Below, piece by piece: positions 31,768 through 43,607 of a stretch of 64,000 nucleotides of DNA. The DNA comes from Areca catechu (lineage: Eukaryota > Streptophyta > Magnoliopsida > Arecales > Arecaceae). The first letter of the stretch is position 1. The number at the start of each line of letters is the position of its first letter. The position numbers and the translations under genes are program-made. Location of the stretch: contig CM038052.1 of assembly GCA_021397845.1 (NCBI GenBank), positions 174,022,183 to 174,086,182 on the forward strand, written 5' to 3'. The notes beneath the pieces were generated by a model. It had not been told where the DNA came from. It searched no databases and saw only the letters and a program-made list of their open reading frames with translations.

Positions 31768-33990
31768 ATGGCGCGTCGTCGCTATGTCTCTTCCAATCCA
31801 GACGAGGCCGGTCCATCCGGCCGAGGACTCCATCTTCTTCCTCCTCCGAGGAGGAAACGATCCCGGAGGAGATCCGCCGGCGTCTGTAACCCGAGGGTGT
31901 CACCATCGGCATCCCTAGGGGGGTCCGGTCTCCCCCGGTTGCTCCCGCCGTGCCCCTTCGTTCTCTTCCTGCTCCGCCTTTTCTTCCCGCCGGTCCCTCC
32001 GGTCATGCTTCCACCATGACCGAAGGCGATCTTTCTCTGCTCCGGGATGCCTATGGTATCCCGGGGTCAATTCGTCTGTCTGTTCCGGTCCGGGAACGCG
32101 TCACCATGAGTGGCCCGGCCGCATAGCCTTCTACAAAGACTTCCTCCTTGGGGGTCTTCGATTTCCTCTGCACCCATTCTTCCTTTCTTTTCTCAGCCAT
32201 TTCGGCTTGTTCCGGCCCAGTTGGCTCCCAATGCCATCCGGGTCATCTTCTCCTTTATAGTCTTTTGTCACTTTCATGGGTTCGTTGCCCGTTTCTCCCT
32301 CTTCAGGGCCATGTTTACCTTGAAGAAGTGCTCCACCGATGACGGCTGGTGGTATATTTCACCCCGGCCCAGGTGTCTCCGGTTCGACCTCCCTTCTTCG
32401 ATCAAGGGCTGGAGAGCCGGTTTTTCTTCGCCTCGGTCGAAGATGTCGACTGGGCCTGGAGTGAACCGGACCGGTCCCCGAACGGAACTCTCAGGTCGAG
32501 TCGGCGGACCAGGAGGCCTACTCCCAGCTCCTGAGTGACGTGGTCCCGGCGCTCGAGGTTCTGCATTCGGAGCAGAATCTTTTTGAGGCCGGGATCAGTC
32601 CCATCCGTGAGACGGGTAAGATTCGGCCCTCCTTTGATTTCTGCCCCCTTTTTCTTCATGACCGAGTTGGCTAACCTTCTGTTCTTTTGCACTGCAGGAA
32701 TGAAGTTCTCACTAGAGAGCCTTCTGGAGGGCACGGCCCAGAGAGATGTCCCGGAGGTGGACGAGCCCGCGGCCAAGAGGGCCCGTACTGAGGCGGGCCG
32801 GGAGATCGCGCCGGCGACCGCGCCCAGCCCAGTGGCCACCGCTCCCCCGCCCAGGTTGCCTCAGGGCGGGGCCGTTGATGCTTCGGTTGCCCGGCCTGGT
32901 GGCGCTGCTGCTGAGGGGGCTCCACCGCCCGAGGCTCCATCCAGCGCCGGTCCATTGTTGCTGCTGCCCCGACGGCGCAGCGAGGCCTCTGCCGGCCCGT
33001 CGATCGCGGCCCCAGCTGAAGGGACAGCCACGCAGGAGCCGACCTGACAGCTCCGCCACCGTTGATCACCCACCGGTGTTCAGTCATCCGTGATAAGGGG
33101 CTCGCGGAGAAGGTCATGGAGTATGCCTCCACAGCCCGGGACCGCCGAGCTCGGGGCGGCCGAGACTATGCAGACGCCTTGCTCGGGATTCTCCCGCAGC
33201 TCTTTACGGTAAGCCCGAGCTCCTTCTTCTCTGTTCTTTCAAGATTTAGTGGCCTTTTCTCCTAACCGGTTGCTCTGTTGGTGCAGATCGGAAATGACGT
33301 TCTCTACTGAGGAACTTCCTCGTAGGGAACGCGAAGAGGGACGCCGAGAAGGAGAGGAAGCTCGGCAAGCTCGTAGCCGACGTCAAAGACCTCATGGAAA
33401 AGGGGGTCGAGCTGTGAGCCAGCAACCAAGCCCTCTAGACCGACCTGGCGCGTTCCGAGGGGCGGAACAAGGAGCTGGAGGCTTCCTTGTTGGAGGAGAG
33501 GCTCTCCTACCAGCGTCGCACGGAGGAGGACGCGGCGGAGAAGGCTCGCCTGCAGGCCCACTCCCAGGGCTGGAGTGCCAGCTGGAGGAGGCTCGGCGAG
33601 ACGCGGAGCGCGGCGAAGGACCGGAATGCGTACATCAACGGACTCCTGGAGGCCGCAAAGCGGGGGGCGCAGGAGGCCATCCCGAAGTTCCGGGCATCCG
33701 ACGAGTACACGTCGGAGGTCCGGGAGGCCGCCGTGGACTCCTTCCTGAATGGGTTCCGGATGTGCCGGGAGAAAGTGGGGGCCTTCTTCCCGAGCTCGAC
33801 CTCAGCGGGGTGGTGCTCGGAGGCAGGAGGCAAGGAGCCGAGAGCAAAGCCTCCGGTGCGGCCGACGCCACTCCTGCGGCCCCGTCGACAAGCGATGCCG
33901 TGGCTCCGGAGCAGCCTCAAGAGCGGCCGCGCAGGAGACGAGGATACAGTGCCTGCACCCCCGGCGGAGAGCTCCAACCCGCACCACACT
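31768..33990 (+). pseudogene. Antisense spliced ORF of gypsy C2 (Transposase_28-like plus coiled coil)
   Basis: Same gene as in C1. It starts MARRRYVSSNPDEAG and has the same domain (GGLRFPLHP-type part near 32150, QLAPNAIRVIFSF, WWYISPRP). Intron 1 lies at 32616-32697 (GTAAGA...GCAG) and intron 2 at 33209-33286 (GTAAGC...GCAG). Exon 2 keeps Gln where C1 has TAG (GILPQLFT). It has its own lesions: a 1-bp loss in the Ser-rich start, changed bases in the Ala/Pro linker, and a TGA near 33417 and TAG near 33435 in exon 3. Different lesions in the two copies imply a common intact ancestor with the introns already present. Confidence 0.7.
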
Positions 33991-34320
33991 GAGCCATCGT
34001 CTTCTCGCCTGCCTCGTTGGTTGTAGTTGTATTTCTTTTTTTCTTCTTTTTTTTTGGGGAGTCCCGGCCTGTCGGGATTCCCGGCTTGTACTGTTGCTTA
34101 GATTAATGAAGACACTGTTTGACCAAGCCTCGAGTTCATCTTCTTCTCCACTCCCCCATCTCCTTTTTTTTTTTGTTTTCTGAGATGTTGATGTGGAGTG
34201 CTGAAACGATCGTAGGCCTGGTCCCTTCCGTTGCTCAAATCGAAGGTTGGGACATCCCGGACCGCGCGGCGTCAGAGTAGGCCTTGAGCGGGTCCATCTT
34301 TGGGATCGCCTTCGTACTCG

Positions 34321-34955
34321 CGTGGGCGACATGGTTTTGCCCCGCCTTCAGGCTGAAGCCCGGGACCTCCGGACTGAACCCCGGGGCCGAGGCTTTCTCA
34401 AGCCTTGCGCGGCTTGCCGAGCTGCTCTCCGGCTTGCGTGGGCGAACTGGGTTCTGCGCCACCTTCCAGGCCGAAGCCCAGGATCTCGGACTGAACCCCG
34501 GGGCCGCAGGCTCCTTAAGCCTTGCGCGGCTTGCCGAGCTGTTCTCCGGGCTTGCAGGGGCGAACTGGGTTCTGCGCCACCTTCCAGGCCGAAGCCCAGG
34601 ATCTCGGACTGAAACTCGATGCCGCAGGCTTTTCAAGCCTTACACGGCTTGCTGAGCTGTTCTCCGGGCTTGCGTGGGTGAATGGGTTCCGCGCCACCTT
34701 CTAGGCGAAGCCCAGGATCTCCAGACTGAAACCCGATGCCGCAGGCTTTCTCAAGCTTGCGCGGCTTGCCGAGCTGTTCTCCGGGCTTGTGTGGGCGAAC
34801 TGGGTTCCGCGCCACCTTCCAGGAAGCCCAGGATCTCGGACTGAAACCCGATGCCGCAGGCTTTCTCAAGCCTTGCGCGGCTTGCCGAGCTGTTCTCCGG
34901 GCTTGCGTGGGCGAACTAGGTTCCGCGCCACCTTTCAGGCCGAAGCCCAGGACCA
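34321..34955 (-). repeat. 120-bp tandem array of C2, about five units, degraded
   Basis: Same unit as 19251-20260 of C1 but with small deletions in most units, so the 120-bp register is lost. Array contraction accounts for several hundred bp of the size difference between C1 and C2. Confidence 0.88.
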
Positions 34956-35027
34956 TGCGCCGGTCTTCCATCAAAGTGAGAAGGGAGCGTTTGAAGCAGG
35001 GGGACTTTATTACGGGAGTAGGGAACC

Positions 35028-36283
35028 TTACATCACTGATAATACATTTTTAGGTTCGAGGCATTCCACGTCCGGGGAACCTGGCACCTCCCAACTCCTC
35101 CAGGTAGTATGCGCCGTGAGGGAGGGCTTCTGCCACCGGTAGGGGCCCTCCCAGTTGGGCGAGAGCTTGCCGCATTCCCGCGGTTGGGAAGCTTCAGCGC
35201 GCCCGAGGACCAAATCTCCATGACGAAAAACCTTCGGCCGCACTCGGGAGTTGTAATACCTGGCCACACGCTGCCTATACGCCGCCATTCAAACTCGGGC
35301 CTTATCCCTCGTTTCCTCGAGAAGGTCAAGGTTGAGCATCATCCTGGCTGGGTTTTCTGTCTCGTCGTATTGCTCCACACGCAGCGTGGGTAGGCTGAGC
35401 TCGACCGGGATGACCGCCTCAGCTCCGAAGACGAGGTTGAACGGGGTCTCGTCGGTAGCCGTCCTCGGGGTGGTGTGTGTATGCCCAGAGGACGCTGGGG
35501 AGCTCGTCGGCCCACCTGCCCTTGGCCTGATCCAGCCGCGTGCGGAGGCCCTGAAGAATGGTCCTGTTCGTGACTTCGGCTTCCCCATTGGTCTGGGGAT
35601 GCGCCACCGAGGTGAAGCGATGCCTGATGCCGAGGTCGCTGCAGAACTCTTCGAACTCCCGGCAGTCGAACTGGCGCCCGTTGTCAGTAACCACGGTGTG
35701 GGGGATGCCGAAGCGGCAGACGATGGACTTCCAAAAGAACTTGGCGACGTTTGCTTCGGTGATCCTCGCCAAGGGTTCGGCCTCGACCCACTTCGTGAAG
35801 TAGTCGATGGCCACTACCAAGAACTTCCGCTGTCCAGACGCCGGCGGGAATGGGCCCAGGAGGTCCATCCCCACTGGGCGAACGGCCAGGGAGCCGAGAG
35901 CTGGGAGATTGGGTTGGAGGGCTACCGTTGAACCGTGGCGTGACGCTGGCACCGGTCGCACTTCTTCACGAAGTCGGAGGTGTCTTCCTTCATTGTCTCC
36001 CAGAAGTAGCCCTGACGGAGGGCCTTGTACGCCAATGCCCTGCCCCCCACGTGGTTCCCGCAGACGCCTTCGTGAATCTCCTGGAGCACAAGCCTGGCCT
36101 CCGTGGGTCCTACGCACTTGAGGAGGGGGTAGGAGTAGGATCTTCGATACAAGTGCCCGTCCATCAGGACGAACCGCACGGCCTTCTTTCTGATAAGGCG
36201 AGCCGCCTCGTGGTCCTCCGGCAGGGTGCCACTGGTGATGTATTCAGCGTACTTGTCCATCCAGCTGGGTTCGTGGCTGACCT
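35028..36283 (-). pseudogene. pol: Integrase of gypsy C2
   Basis: Minus strand: zinc domain (IHEGVCGNHVGGRALAYK ... CDRCQRHA), core (GMDLLGPFPPASG, VTDNGRQFDCREF, PQTNGEAEVTNR) and GPYRW-type C-terminus. The core is open where C1 is shifted (36117-35419), but a 2-bp insertion near 35475 (GTGTGTGT) and others near 35135 break the frame. Confidence 0.9.
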
Positions 36284-36284
36284 G
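36281..36284 (-). other. Deletion junction in pol of C2
   Basis: The sequence jumps from GGCTGACCTG (C1 position about 21587) to TGTAGTCCACAC (C1 position about 23198), removing about 1,610 bp: the second RNase H, gypsy RNase H and most of RT including YVDD. Only about 1 bp of overlap is seen at the join, as in end-joining. Confidence 0.9.
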
Positions 36285-38872
36285 TGTAGTCCACACAGAT
36301 CCTCCACTTACCACTACTCTTTCTTACCATGACCATCTTTGCCAGCCAGCTGGGATACTGGACCTCCCGCACAAAATCGGCGACAAGGAGCTTCTCCACT
36401 TCCTCGTTGATCGCCTTTTGCCTTTCCATGGCGAAGCTCCTCTTCTTCTGGCGGACCGGGCGGCAACTTGGGTCCACGTTTAGCCTGTGCATGATGACCT
36501 CGGGCGGGATGCCCGGCATGTCAGCTGCTGACCAGGCGAACACGTCAGCGTTCGCGCGGAGGAACTCCAACAGGCGGGTCTGTTCTTCTTCACGGAGCTG
36601 GGCCCCGACTTGCACCGTCTTCAGGGGATCCGATCCGAGGGAAAAAATCAGCAGGCGCTCTACGGGCCCTCCCCTGGGTTCCTTCTCTCTTAGATCGAGG
36701 TCGTCGATATCGGGGGCGAGCTCTGCGCCCCGGGCGCTCGGGACCGTCTTGAGGCAGAGCGGGACTGGCTGGGTCGTCCCCTTCATCTCCCCGAGCCCGG
36801 AAGGCGTGGGGAACTGTACCAACAGCCTTCTCGTGGAGATTGTGGTGTCCAGTTGGTTGAGCCTGGGACGCCCGAGAATGGCGTTGTAAGGCGAAGGAAG
36901 CCTGACGACGGTAAATGTTATTAGGACGGTCGCCTGCCGGGGTGGGGATCCGGCGGTGACCGGGAGAGTGATCTCCCCTCGACCCCCACAGAGTCCCTGT
37001 AAAACCTACCAGGGGGGTGTGCATCGATTTCAGCTGATCGTTGGACAAGTTCATCCGAGAAAAAGCATCGTAAAAAAGTACGTCAGCCGAGCTTCCACTA
37101 TCCACCATGATTCGATGTACAGGATGCTTCGCGATGGTCATCTCGACCACCACGGCATCGTTGTTTACATTGTCATTACCCTCCCCCCCTCGGGAGGGAT
37201 TACATTCTCCGGGTTCCCGACTTCCCGGGCTCTCTTCGCCGCTCGACCATCCCCGCGCGAGATCATGCCCACGGGCTTCTCCATTGGGCGGTTATCGATT
37301 GCAGGGACGGGCGATAAGGTCGCGAGCGGCTGCCCCTCCGAGGGGGCCTCGTTCTTGACGAACTTCCTGAGGTAGCCCCTCCTAATCAGCTCCTCGATCT
37401 CCCGCTTCAGGTTGCGACACTCTTCCGTGTCGTGCCCGTGCTCGCGGTGGAACTGGCAGTACTTCGATTTGTCTCGGACGGCTCTCGGGTTCTGAGGAGG
37501 AGGTCGGCGGAGGTAGCGCTCGCCCTCGATTTCCATGAGGATCTTCGTTCGAGGTGCGAGGAGAGGGGTGTACCTCCGCTCGGGAGTGGCCTCGCCCCTC
37601 GGCCTTGGATTCGGGCGTGGGTCGGCAGATGGCCCGGGCTTCCGAGCTCCCGGGGTGTCTCTTGGGGGCGGCCTCTTCGGAGTCTTCCCGTCCAACTCTC
37701 GACGGGTGCGGTCGGCCTCCTCCGCTCGGATGTACTTGTGGGCACGGAGGAGGAGCTAAGAGTACGTCCTGGGCGGCTTCTTGTCCAGGGAGTAGGTCAG
37801 GCGGGACGTCTTGAGCCCGCGCTTCAAAGCCAGCATGGCGACGGGCTCGTCCAGGCTGTAGATTTCCAGGGCTGCGGTCTTGAACCGGGTGATGTAGTCC
37901 CGGAGCAGCTCCTGGTCCTGCTGGCGGATGGAGAAGAGGCTGTCCACCTCTCTCGGCACCTTTCGGCAAACATCGAAGTGTGCCATGAACTTTCCTTCCA
38001 GCTGATGGAAGGAGCAAATGGATCCGGGCTTGAGGCGGGTGAACCAGACTCGAGCGGCCTTCCGGAGGGTGGTCGAGAAGGCGATGCACAGAAGAGCGTC
38101 AGTGGCCCCTGGACCCTCATGAGAGCTTTGTAGCTCTCCAGATGGTCCAGAGGGTCGGTGGTCCCGTCGTAGGGATCCACCTGCGGCATGCGGAACCGTT
38201 TTGGGATCGGTTCCGCCTGGATTTCTTCAGAGAAAGGGGGGCGGGAGTCGTAGCCCGCCGGGTCTGCCGACGAGTTCTGCAGGTCGGCGAATCGGCGGGC
38301 GAACTCCGCTAGCTTGCGCTCATGCTCCTCCAGGCGCCTCTCGGCCTGGCGCCTGATGGCTTCGTCGGTGGAGTCTTCCACCGAGGCTGCGGGTGAAGGG
38401 GGCGCCGATCGGTCTCGGCGCGAAGTCAGGCCTCGGCGTCGCTTGTTGCGATGCGCCGTTTCGGCCTCGTCGGCCGGGGATCGACTCTCGTGATCCTCCG
38501 AACCGGAGTAGTTTCTTTTTGCGGGAGCTTGGTGGCTCCCCCGGGGGTTGGAGACGGCCCTGGATGGGATGGCCTGTCCTGGATGGAGCGCAGGCTCCCA
38601 CGCTGCCCCGCGGCTCGGGCCGCGGGGGTCCCTGGCTGCGGCTGCGTGGCCAGGGACCGCTGCTGATGCTGAAGCTGCCGGACCGCCGAGGTCAAGGTCT
38701 GCAGCTGTTGGATGACGGCCGCAAGGGGTTCGTCCGTTGAGGTAGGCTGTGGTGGAAGAGGAGGGGGAGCTGGAAGCTCCCTCTCCGGGCTGTGGGCCCT
38801 GGAGGGGAGTGAACCTCCCCCACGCGGCTGGTGGACGCCTCGCGGCCACGAGTGACCACCATTGTCAGAGAG
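36284..38872 (-). pseudogene. gag-pol: gag, protease and RT start of gypsy C2
   Basis: Minus strand. Gag start MVVTRGREASTSRVG at 38872, helix and capsid core as in C1, intact knuckle KYCQFHREHGHDTEEC (about 37430) followed by RNLKREIEELIRRGYLRKF. Then protease MVDSGSSADVLFYD (about 37120) and the segment up to KWRICVDYT at the deletion join. Frameshifts near 38700, 38060-37990 and 36990 and a stop (TAG, about 37757) inactivate it. Confidence 0.88.
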
Positions 38873-38941
38873 CGCGACACCTGCAGAAAGCTGGCCCCCG
38901 CTTGGGTTTGGTGTCCTGCCCCCCTTCCTGGCGCGCCAATT

Positions 38942-40484
38942 TGTTGCCGCTCTCGTCGCCGCGCCGTGGCTCCAGTCCGTGGATCCTTCTGACCACCTGG
39001 CGAGGGAGCCTCCTCGGCTGCTGCGAACCTGCAAGAAGGAGTTAGAAGACCCTGGCCGGGGATCCCGGCGAGGGAGCTCGACGGTCAAGTCAGTAGACGA
39101 CGAGAAGGAACAGACTCTCCAAGGTGGACCCCCCGAAAGGGTTCCAGACTTAGCGAGTTTACTAGTAAGAAAGGCACTCTGGGGACCAGAAATTCGGCGG
39201 GCCTCCTTGCCGAGCTCACGCCGAATTATCCCCTCTCGGGATCTCGGATCTCTCTCTCTCGGAGCGAGGCCTCTTGCCGCTGCTTTCCTCCTTATCCCCA
39301 GGCTTGTTCGCTTACCTTGTCATCCCCAGATTCCTTCCTTTTATCTCCTCCCGTCGTTCGCCTGTCTTCTCCTCCTGGGAGGCTCCCCTCCCCCGTCCCT
39401 TTCTCTTTCCCTTTTCGGTGAGGAGGGCCAGGCGGCTTTCCGACCTCGTCCGCCGAGCCCAGCAAGGAAAAGGCAAAGTTAGGAAAGGGGGGGGCGGCGC
39501 TGGTAAGGCGGCCGGTCAGACCTCGGGCCCAGTGAGAGCGCTCTCTTTCCCGAGTGTGGGCGCCATCCATATATGGGGCCTGCTTTGTCAGAATCGCGCC
39601 TCTCGACTGCGGGACCTGTCGGGCCGATGCAAATGGTGTTTCGCGTGCCGCCGCTATCCGTACGAGGCACCGTCTGTGATGCGTACGGCCCGAGGGATGA
39701 CCTCGGGGCCTGCGCCTCCTTCTCTGGGACCTTCTCCGTACGGGCGGCCTGGCTTCGGCCGAGGTGGGCCGTTTTCGGGGGCCACCTGGCGAAGGATCGA
39801 AGGATCCGCCGACCTCGGCCTAGGTGGACCCCTCCTGGTGTGGACATGGCGAGGTGGCAGGAGGTCGCCTGGCTTCGACCGAGGTGGGCCCGTCTCGGTG
39901 GCCACCTGGCGAAGGAGCGAAGGATCGGCCGACCTCGGCCTAGGTGGATCCCTCCTGGGTGGACACCTGGTGAGGTGGCAGGAGGTCGCCTGGCTTCGAC
40001 CGAGGTGGGCCCGTCTCCGGGGGCCACCTGGCGAAGGAGCGAAGGATCGGCCGACCTCGGCCTAGGTGGACCCCTCCTGGGTGGACACCTGGCGTGGTGG
40101 CAGGAGGTCGCCTGGCTTCGGTCGAGGTGGGCCCGTCTCCGGGGGCACCTGGCGAAGGACGAGAAGGACCGGCCGACCTCGGCCTAGGTGGACCCCTCCT
40201 AGGTGGACACCTGGCGAGGTGGCAGGAGGTCGCCTGGCTTCGACCGAGGTGGGCCCGTCTCCGGGGGCCACCTGGCGAAGGAGCGAAGGATCGACCGACC
40301 TCGGCCTAGGCGGACCCCTCCTGGGTGGGCGCCAGGCGAGGTGGTAGAGGAGCCCGAACCGAGCTCGACTTCGGCGAGGCAGTTTGTCTTAGGAAGTCGT
40401 CTGGCGGAGTAGCCTTGCCGAGCTCGGCCTTGGCAATGTGGCGCTGACTCGGCCGGAGAAACCTCCACGTGGCTCGATCATATT
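38942..40484 (-). repeat. 5' LTR of gypsy C2, outer end truncated
   Basis: Begins TGTTGCCGC beside the primer region and runs to GATCATATT, where C1 and the other LTR continue for about 56 bp to GGCCGTAACA. G run only 8 (39487-39494), CArG at 39567-39576. Several 122-bp units carry small indels. Confidence 0.93.
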
Positions 40485-40530
40485 CACCCTTGAAGAAAAA
40501 GATTAATTATTCACCCTTGAAGAAAAAGAT
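40481..40530. repeat. 27-bp tandem duplication at truncated C2/A junction
   Basis: TATTCACCCTTGAAGAAAAA and the following GATTAAT at 40481-40507 are repeated (first 23 bases) at 40508-40530. The first TATT is shared with the broken LTR. The second copy continues the pre-integrase frame of A (FTLEEKDGAMITFG). The target duplication and about four codons of A are missing. Confidence 0.9.
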
Positions 40531-41981
40531 GGTGCTATGATAACATTTGGTGACAATCGTAAAGGAAGGATAATTGGTATTGGTAAAATTAAAATTACTC
40601 CTTTTACCTTTATCGAGAATGTACTGCTAGTAAAAAAATTAAAGTATAATCTGTTAAGTATTAGTCAACCATGTGATATTAGCTTTAATATTTTCTTCAA
40701 GACTTCAATGTGTATAGTAGTTGATCCTCTTGACTTTAGTACAAATTCATTGGACATAGACTTGGCAATATATATGTAGTAAATCTTAATGATCTAGTTA
40801 TGTCAAGTAACACAAGTCTTGTAGCAGTGAATGATAAGAGCAAGGAATCAAGTCTACTATGGTATAGATGACTTGGACATGTTAGCATGCATACCATTGC
40901 AAAACTCATTTCAAAAGATTTGGTCAAAGGTTTGCCAAAGTTTAAAGTAGATTTTGATTATGTTTGTGATGCATGCCAATTAGGAAAATAAGTTAGGGAA
41001 AGTATTAAATCCAAAAATATTATTTTACCACTAGACCTTTAGAGCTACTTCACATGGATCTATTCGAACTCCTTATGATAACAAGCCTAGATGGTGTGAA
41101 GTGCAGTCTTGTGATTATAGATGATTTTTCAAGATATACATGGGTTTTATTTATTGCACATAAAGATGAAATTTTTAAAGCTTTGAAGAAATTTTATAAA
41201 AGAGTTTCAAATTTGAAAAATATTTCTGTTATTTTTATTCGTAATGATCATGGTACAAAATTTGAAAATCAATATTTTGATTACTTTTGCACAATGCACG
41301 GTATTGACCATAACTTCTTCGCTCCTAGAACACCACAGCAAAATGGTGTTGTAGAGAGAAAGAACAGGACTTGGAAGAGATGGCCCGTACAATGCTTTGT
41401 GAAGGCAATCTTCCAAGATAGTTTTGGACAGAAGCTGTAAATACCGCTTGCTATATTTTAAATAGAATCTTGGTCAGACCTATTATAAGAAAAACTCCCT
41501 GTGAATTATGGAACAATAGAAAGCCAAACATTGATTATTTTCATATTTTTGGTTGCAAATATTTTGTACTTAACAATGGTAAGGATAGCCTTGGTAAGTT
41601 TGATGCTAAATTTGATGAGGCTATTTTTCTTGGTTATTCAACCAATAGTAAAGCTTATCGAGTATTCAATAAGAGAACTTTAACTGTTAAAGAGTCTATT
41701 TACATTATTTTCAATGAGACTGACATTGCATTTTCTAGAAAAGAAAACTATGCTGATAATGATGCAGGTATACTTGAAAATGGATTAAGGGATATGACTA
41801 TTAAAGACAAGCAAATAGGTGAACAACAAGAAGATGTGGTAAACAAGAATCATGAAGACCTACCTAAAGAATGGAAGTATATACAATCACATCCCAAAAA
41901 ACTCATTATTGGAGATCCATCACAAGGTGTTAAGACTAGAGCTTCACATAGGGATGCATATGATTTAATTGCTTTTGTATC
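40508..41981 (+). pseudogene. pol: Pre-integrase and integrase of copia element A
   Basis: FTLEEKDGAMITFGDN, ENVLLVKKLKYNLLSIS, LGHVSMHTIAKL-like region, then integrase core (LELLHMDLFEL about 41041, VIIDDFSRYTWV, RNDHGTKFENQ, TPQQNGVVERKNR about 41335) and the C-terminal FGCKYFVLNN, FLGYSTNSKAYRVFN. Frameshifts and stops near 40780, 40990, 41375 and 41420. The frame continues to FVSV, where solo LTR D interrupts it. Confidence 0.88.
41977..41981 (+). repeat. Target-site duplication of solo LTR D (GTATC)
   Basis: GTATC at 41977-41981 and again at 43608-43612. Removing D and one copy restores the reading frame of A (AFVSYIEPHTIKEAE). Confidence 0.95.
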
Positions 41982-43607
41982 TGTTGCCGATCTCGCCGCC
42001 GCGCCCGTGCTTTGGAACCGCCGATCCTACTAGACCGTCTCGCTCCCGGGGCCTCCTGGCTAGACCGAACCTGCAAGGCAAGGTCAGAAGACCCTGGCCG
42101 GGGATTCCGGCGAGGGAGCTCCGACGATCAAGTCAGTAGACGGCGAGAGGGAACAGAATCTCTGGGACGGGCCCCCGAAGGAGTCCCAGACTCAGAGAAT
42201 GTGCTAGCAAGAAAGGTGCCAGAGAGACCAGAAACCCGGCTGGGCTCCTTTGCCGACCTCACGCCAAGCGATCCCCTCTTGGGACCTTGGATCTTGCTCT
42301 TGAAGTGGAGTTTTCCAGCCTTTGTTTCTTGCTTGCTCTACTCCACTTACCTTGTCATCTATTTTCTCCTTCCTTTTATCTCCTCCTATTGCCTGCTCGT
42401 TTTCCGCTCTCGGGAGGCTCCCTTGTCGCTCTTGTCTCCTTCCCTCCGCCCCTTTCTCTTTCCCCTTCTGGTTCAGAGGGCTGGGCGGCTTTCCGGCCTC
42501 GTTTGCCGAGCCCAGCGGGGAAAGAGTAAGGGAGGGGGTGCTGGTCAGACTGCCGACCAGACCTCGGGCCGAGCATGAGCGCTCTCCTTCCCAGGTGCCG
42601 GCGCTGTCCGTTATCGGATCCTGTTTTGTCAGGGCCTCGTCTCTCGACTGCGGAACATGTCGGGCCGACGTAAGTGATGTTTCGCGTGCCGCCGCCATTC
42701 GTACGGGGCGCCTTTCTCGAGGTGCGGTGCGCACGGCTCGAGGGGCAACCTTGGAGCCCGCACCTCCATTCTTCGGGACCTTCCCTGTGCGAGCTGGCCG
42801 ACCTCGACCGAGGTGGACCCCTCCTGGGTGGACACCTGGCAGGGCGGCAGAAAGATGCCCGGCTTCGGTCGAGGTGGTCCCGTCTCCGGGCGCCACCTGG
42901 CGAAGGAGCGAATGGGCCCGGCTCGACCTCGACCGATGGGGGACCGTCTCAGGGTGCCACCTGGCGAGGGAGCGGGGGAGCAGCCGACCTTGGCCGAGGT
43001 GGACCCCTCCTGGGTGGACACTTGGCAGGGCGGCAGAAGGACGCTCGGCTTCGGCCGAGGTGGTCCCGTCTTCGGGCGCCACCTGGCGAAGGAGCGAAGG
43101 GGCCCGGCTCGACCTCGATCGAGGTGGGACCGTCTCAGGGTGTCGCCTGGCGAGGGAGCGGGGGAGCAGCCGACCTTGGCCGAGGTGGACCCCTCCTGGG
43201 TGGACACCTGGCAGGGCGGCAGAAGGACGCTCGGCTTCAGCCGAGGTGGTCCCGTCTCCGGGCGCCACCTGGCGAAGGAGCGAAGGGGCCCGGCTCGACC
43301 TCGGCCGAGGTGGGACGTCTCAGGGTGCCACCTGGCGAGGGAGCGAGGGAGCTACCGACTTCAGCCGAGGTGGACCCCTCCTGGGTGGACACTTGGCGGA
43401 GCGGCAGGAGGGCCCGGGCCGAGCTTGACTTCGGCCGGGGCGGTAACGTCTCAGGGTGCCAACTGGCGAGGCAGCCGAGGGGCCCGGGCCGAGCTCGACT
43501 TCGGACGTGTGGGAGCCGCAGCTGACTTGGCCGAAAAAACCTCCACGTGGCTCGAATCACGCCCGACAGAATCTGAGACCCGCCACATCATCGTTACGGC
43601 CGTAACA
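41982..43607 (-). mobile_element. Solo LTR D of a diverged Tat gypsy subfamily (1,626 bp)
   Basis: TGTTGCCGATC...GGCCGTAACA ends like the C LTRs, exact GTATC duplication, no internal domain. It is alignable with C LTRs but diverged: no CArG palindrome, a short G run (GGGAGGGGG), and its tandem array has a 186-bp period (CTCCTGGGTG at 42821, 43007, 43193, 43379). Orientation is by comparison with C1/C2. Arose by LTR-LTR recombination of a full element. Long open frames on both strands (up to 368 codons) come from the GC-rich repeats. Confidence 0.92.

Larger units (their letters stand above)
29689..40484 (-). mobile_element. Ty3-gypsy element C2 (Tat lineage), minus strand, internally deleted and end-truncated
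   Basis: Sibling of C1, nearly identical by eye over LTRs, antisense ORF, integrase and gag. Differences: about 1.6 kb of pol is deleted (junction at 36281-36284), the tandem array is shorter, and the outer end of the right LTR stops about 56 bp early at 40484. The left boundary is TGTTGCCGC at 29689; no matching target duplication remains on the right. Inserted in the protease of element A. It lacks RT and both RNase H domains, so it could only have moved with help, and only before the deletion of its LTR end. Confidence 0.93.

Noticed and set aside
42204..43428. 354-codon minus and 368-codon plus frames
   Set aside because: They lie wholly in solo LTR D and follow its 186-bp repeats.
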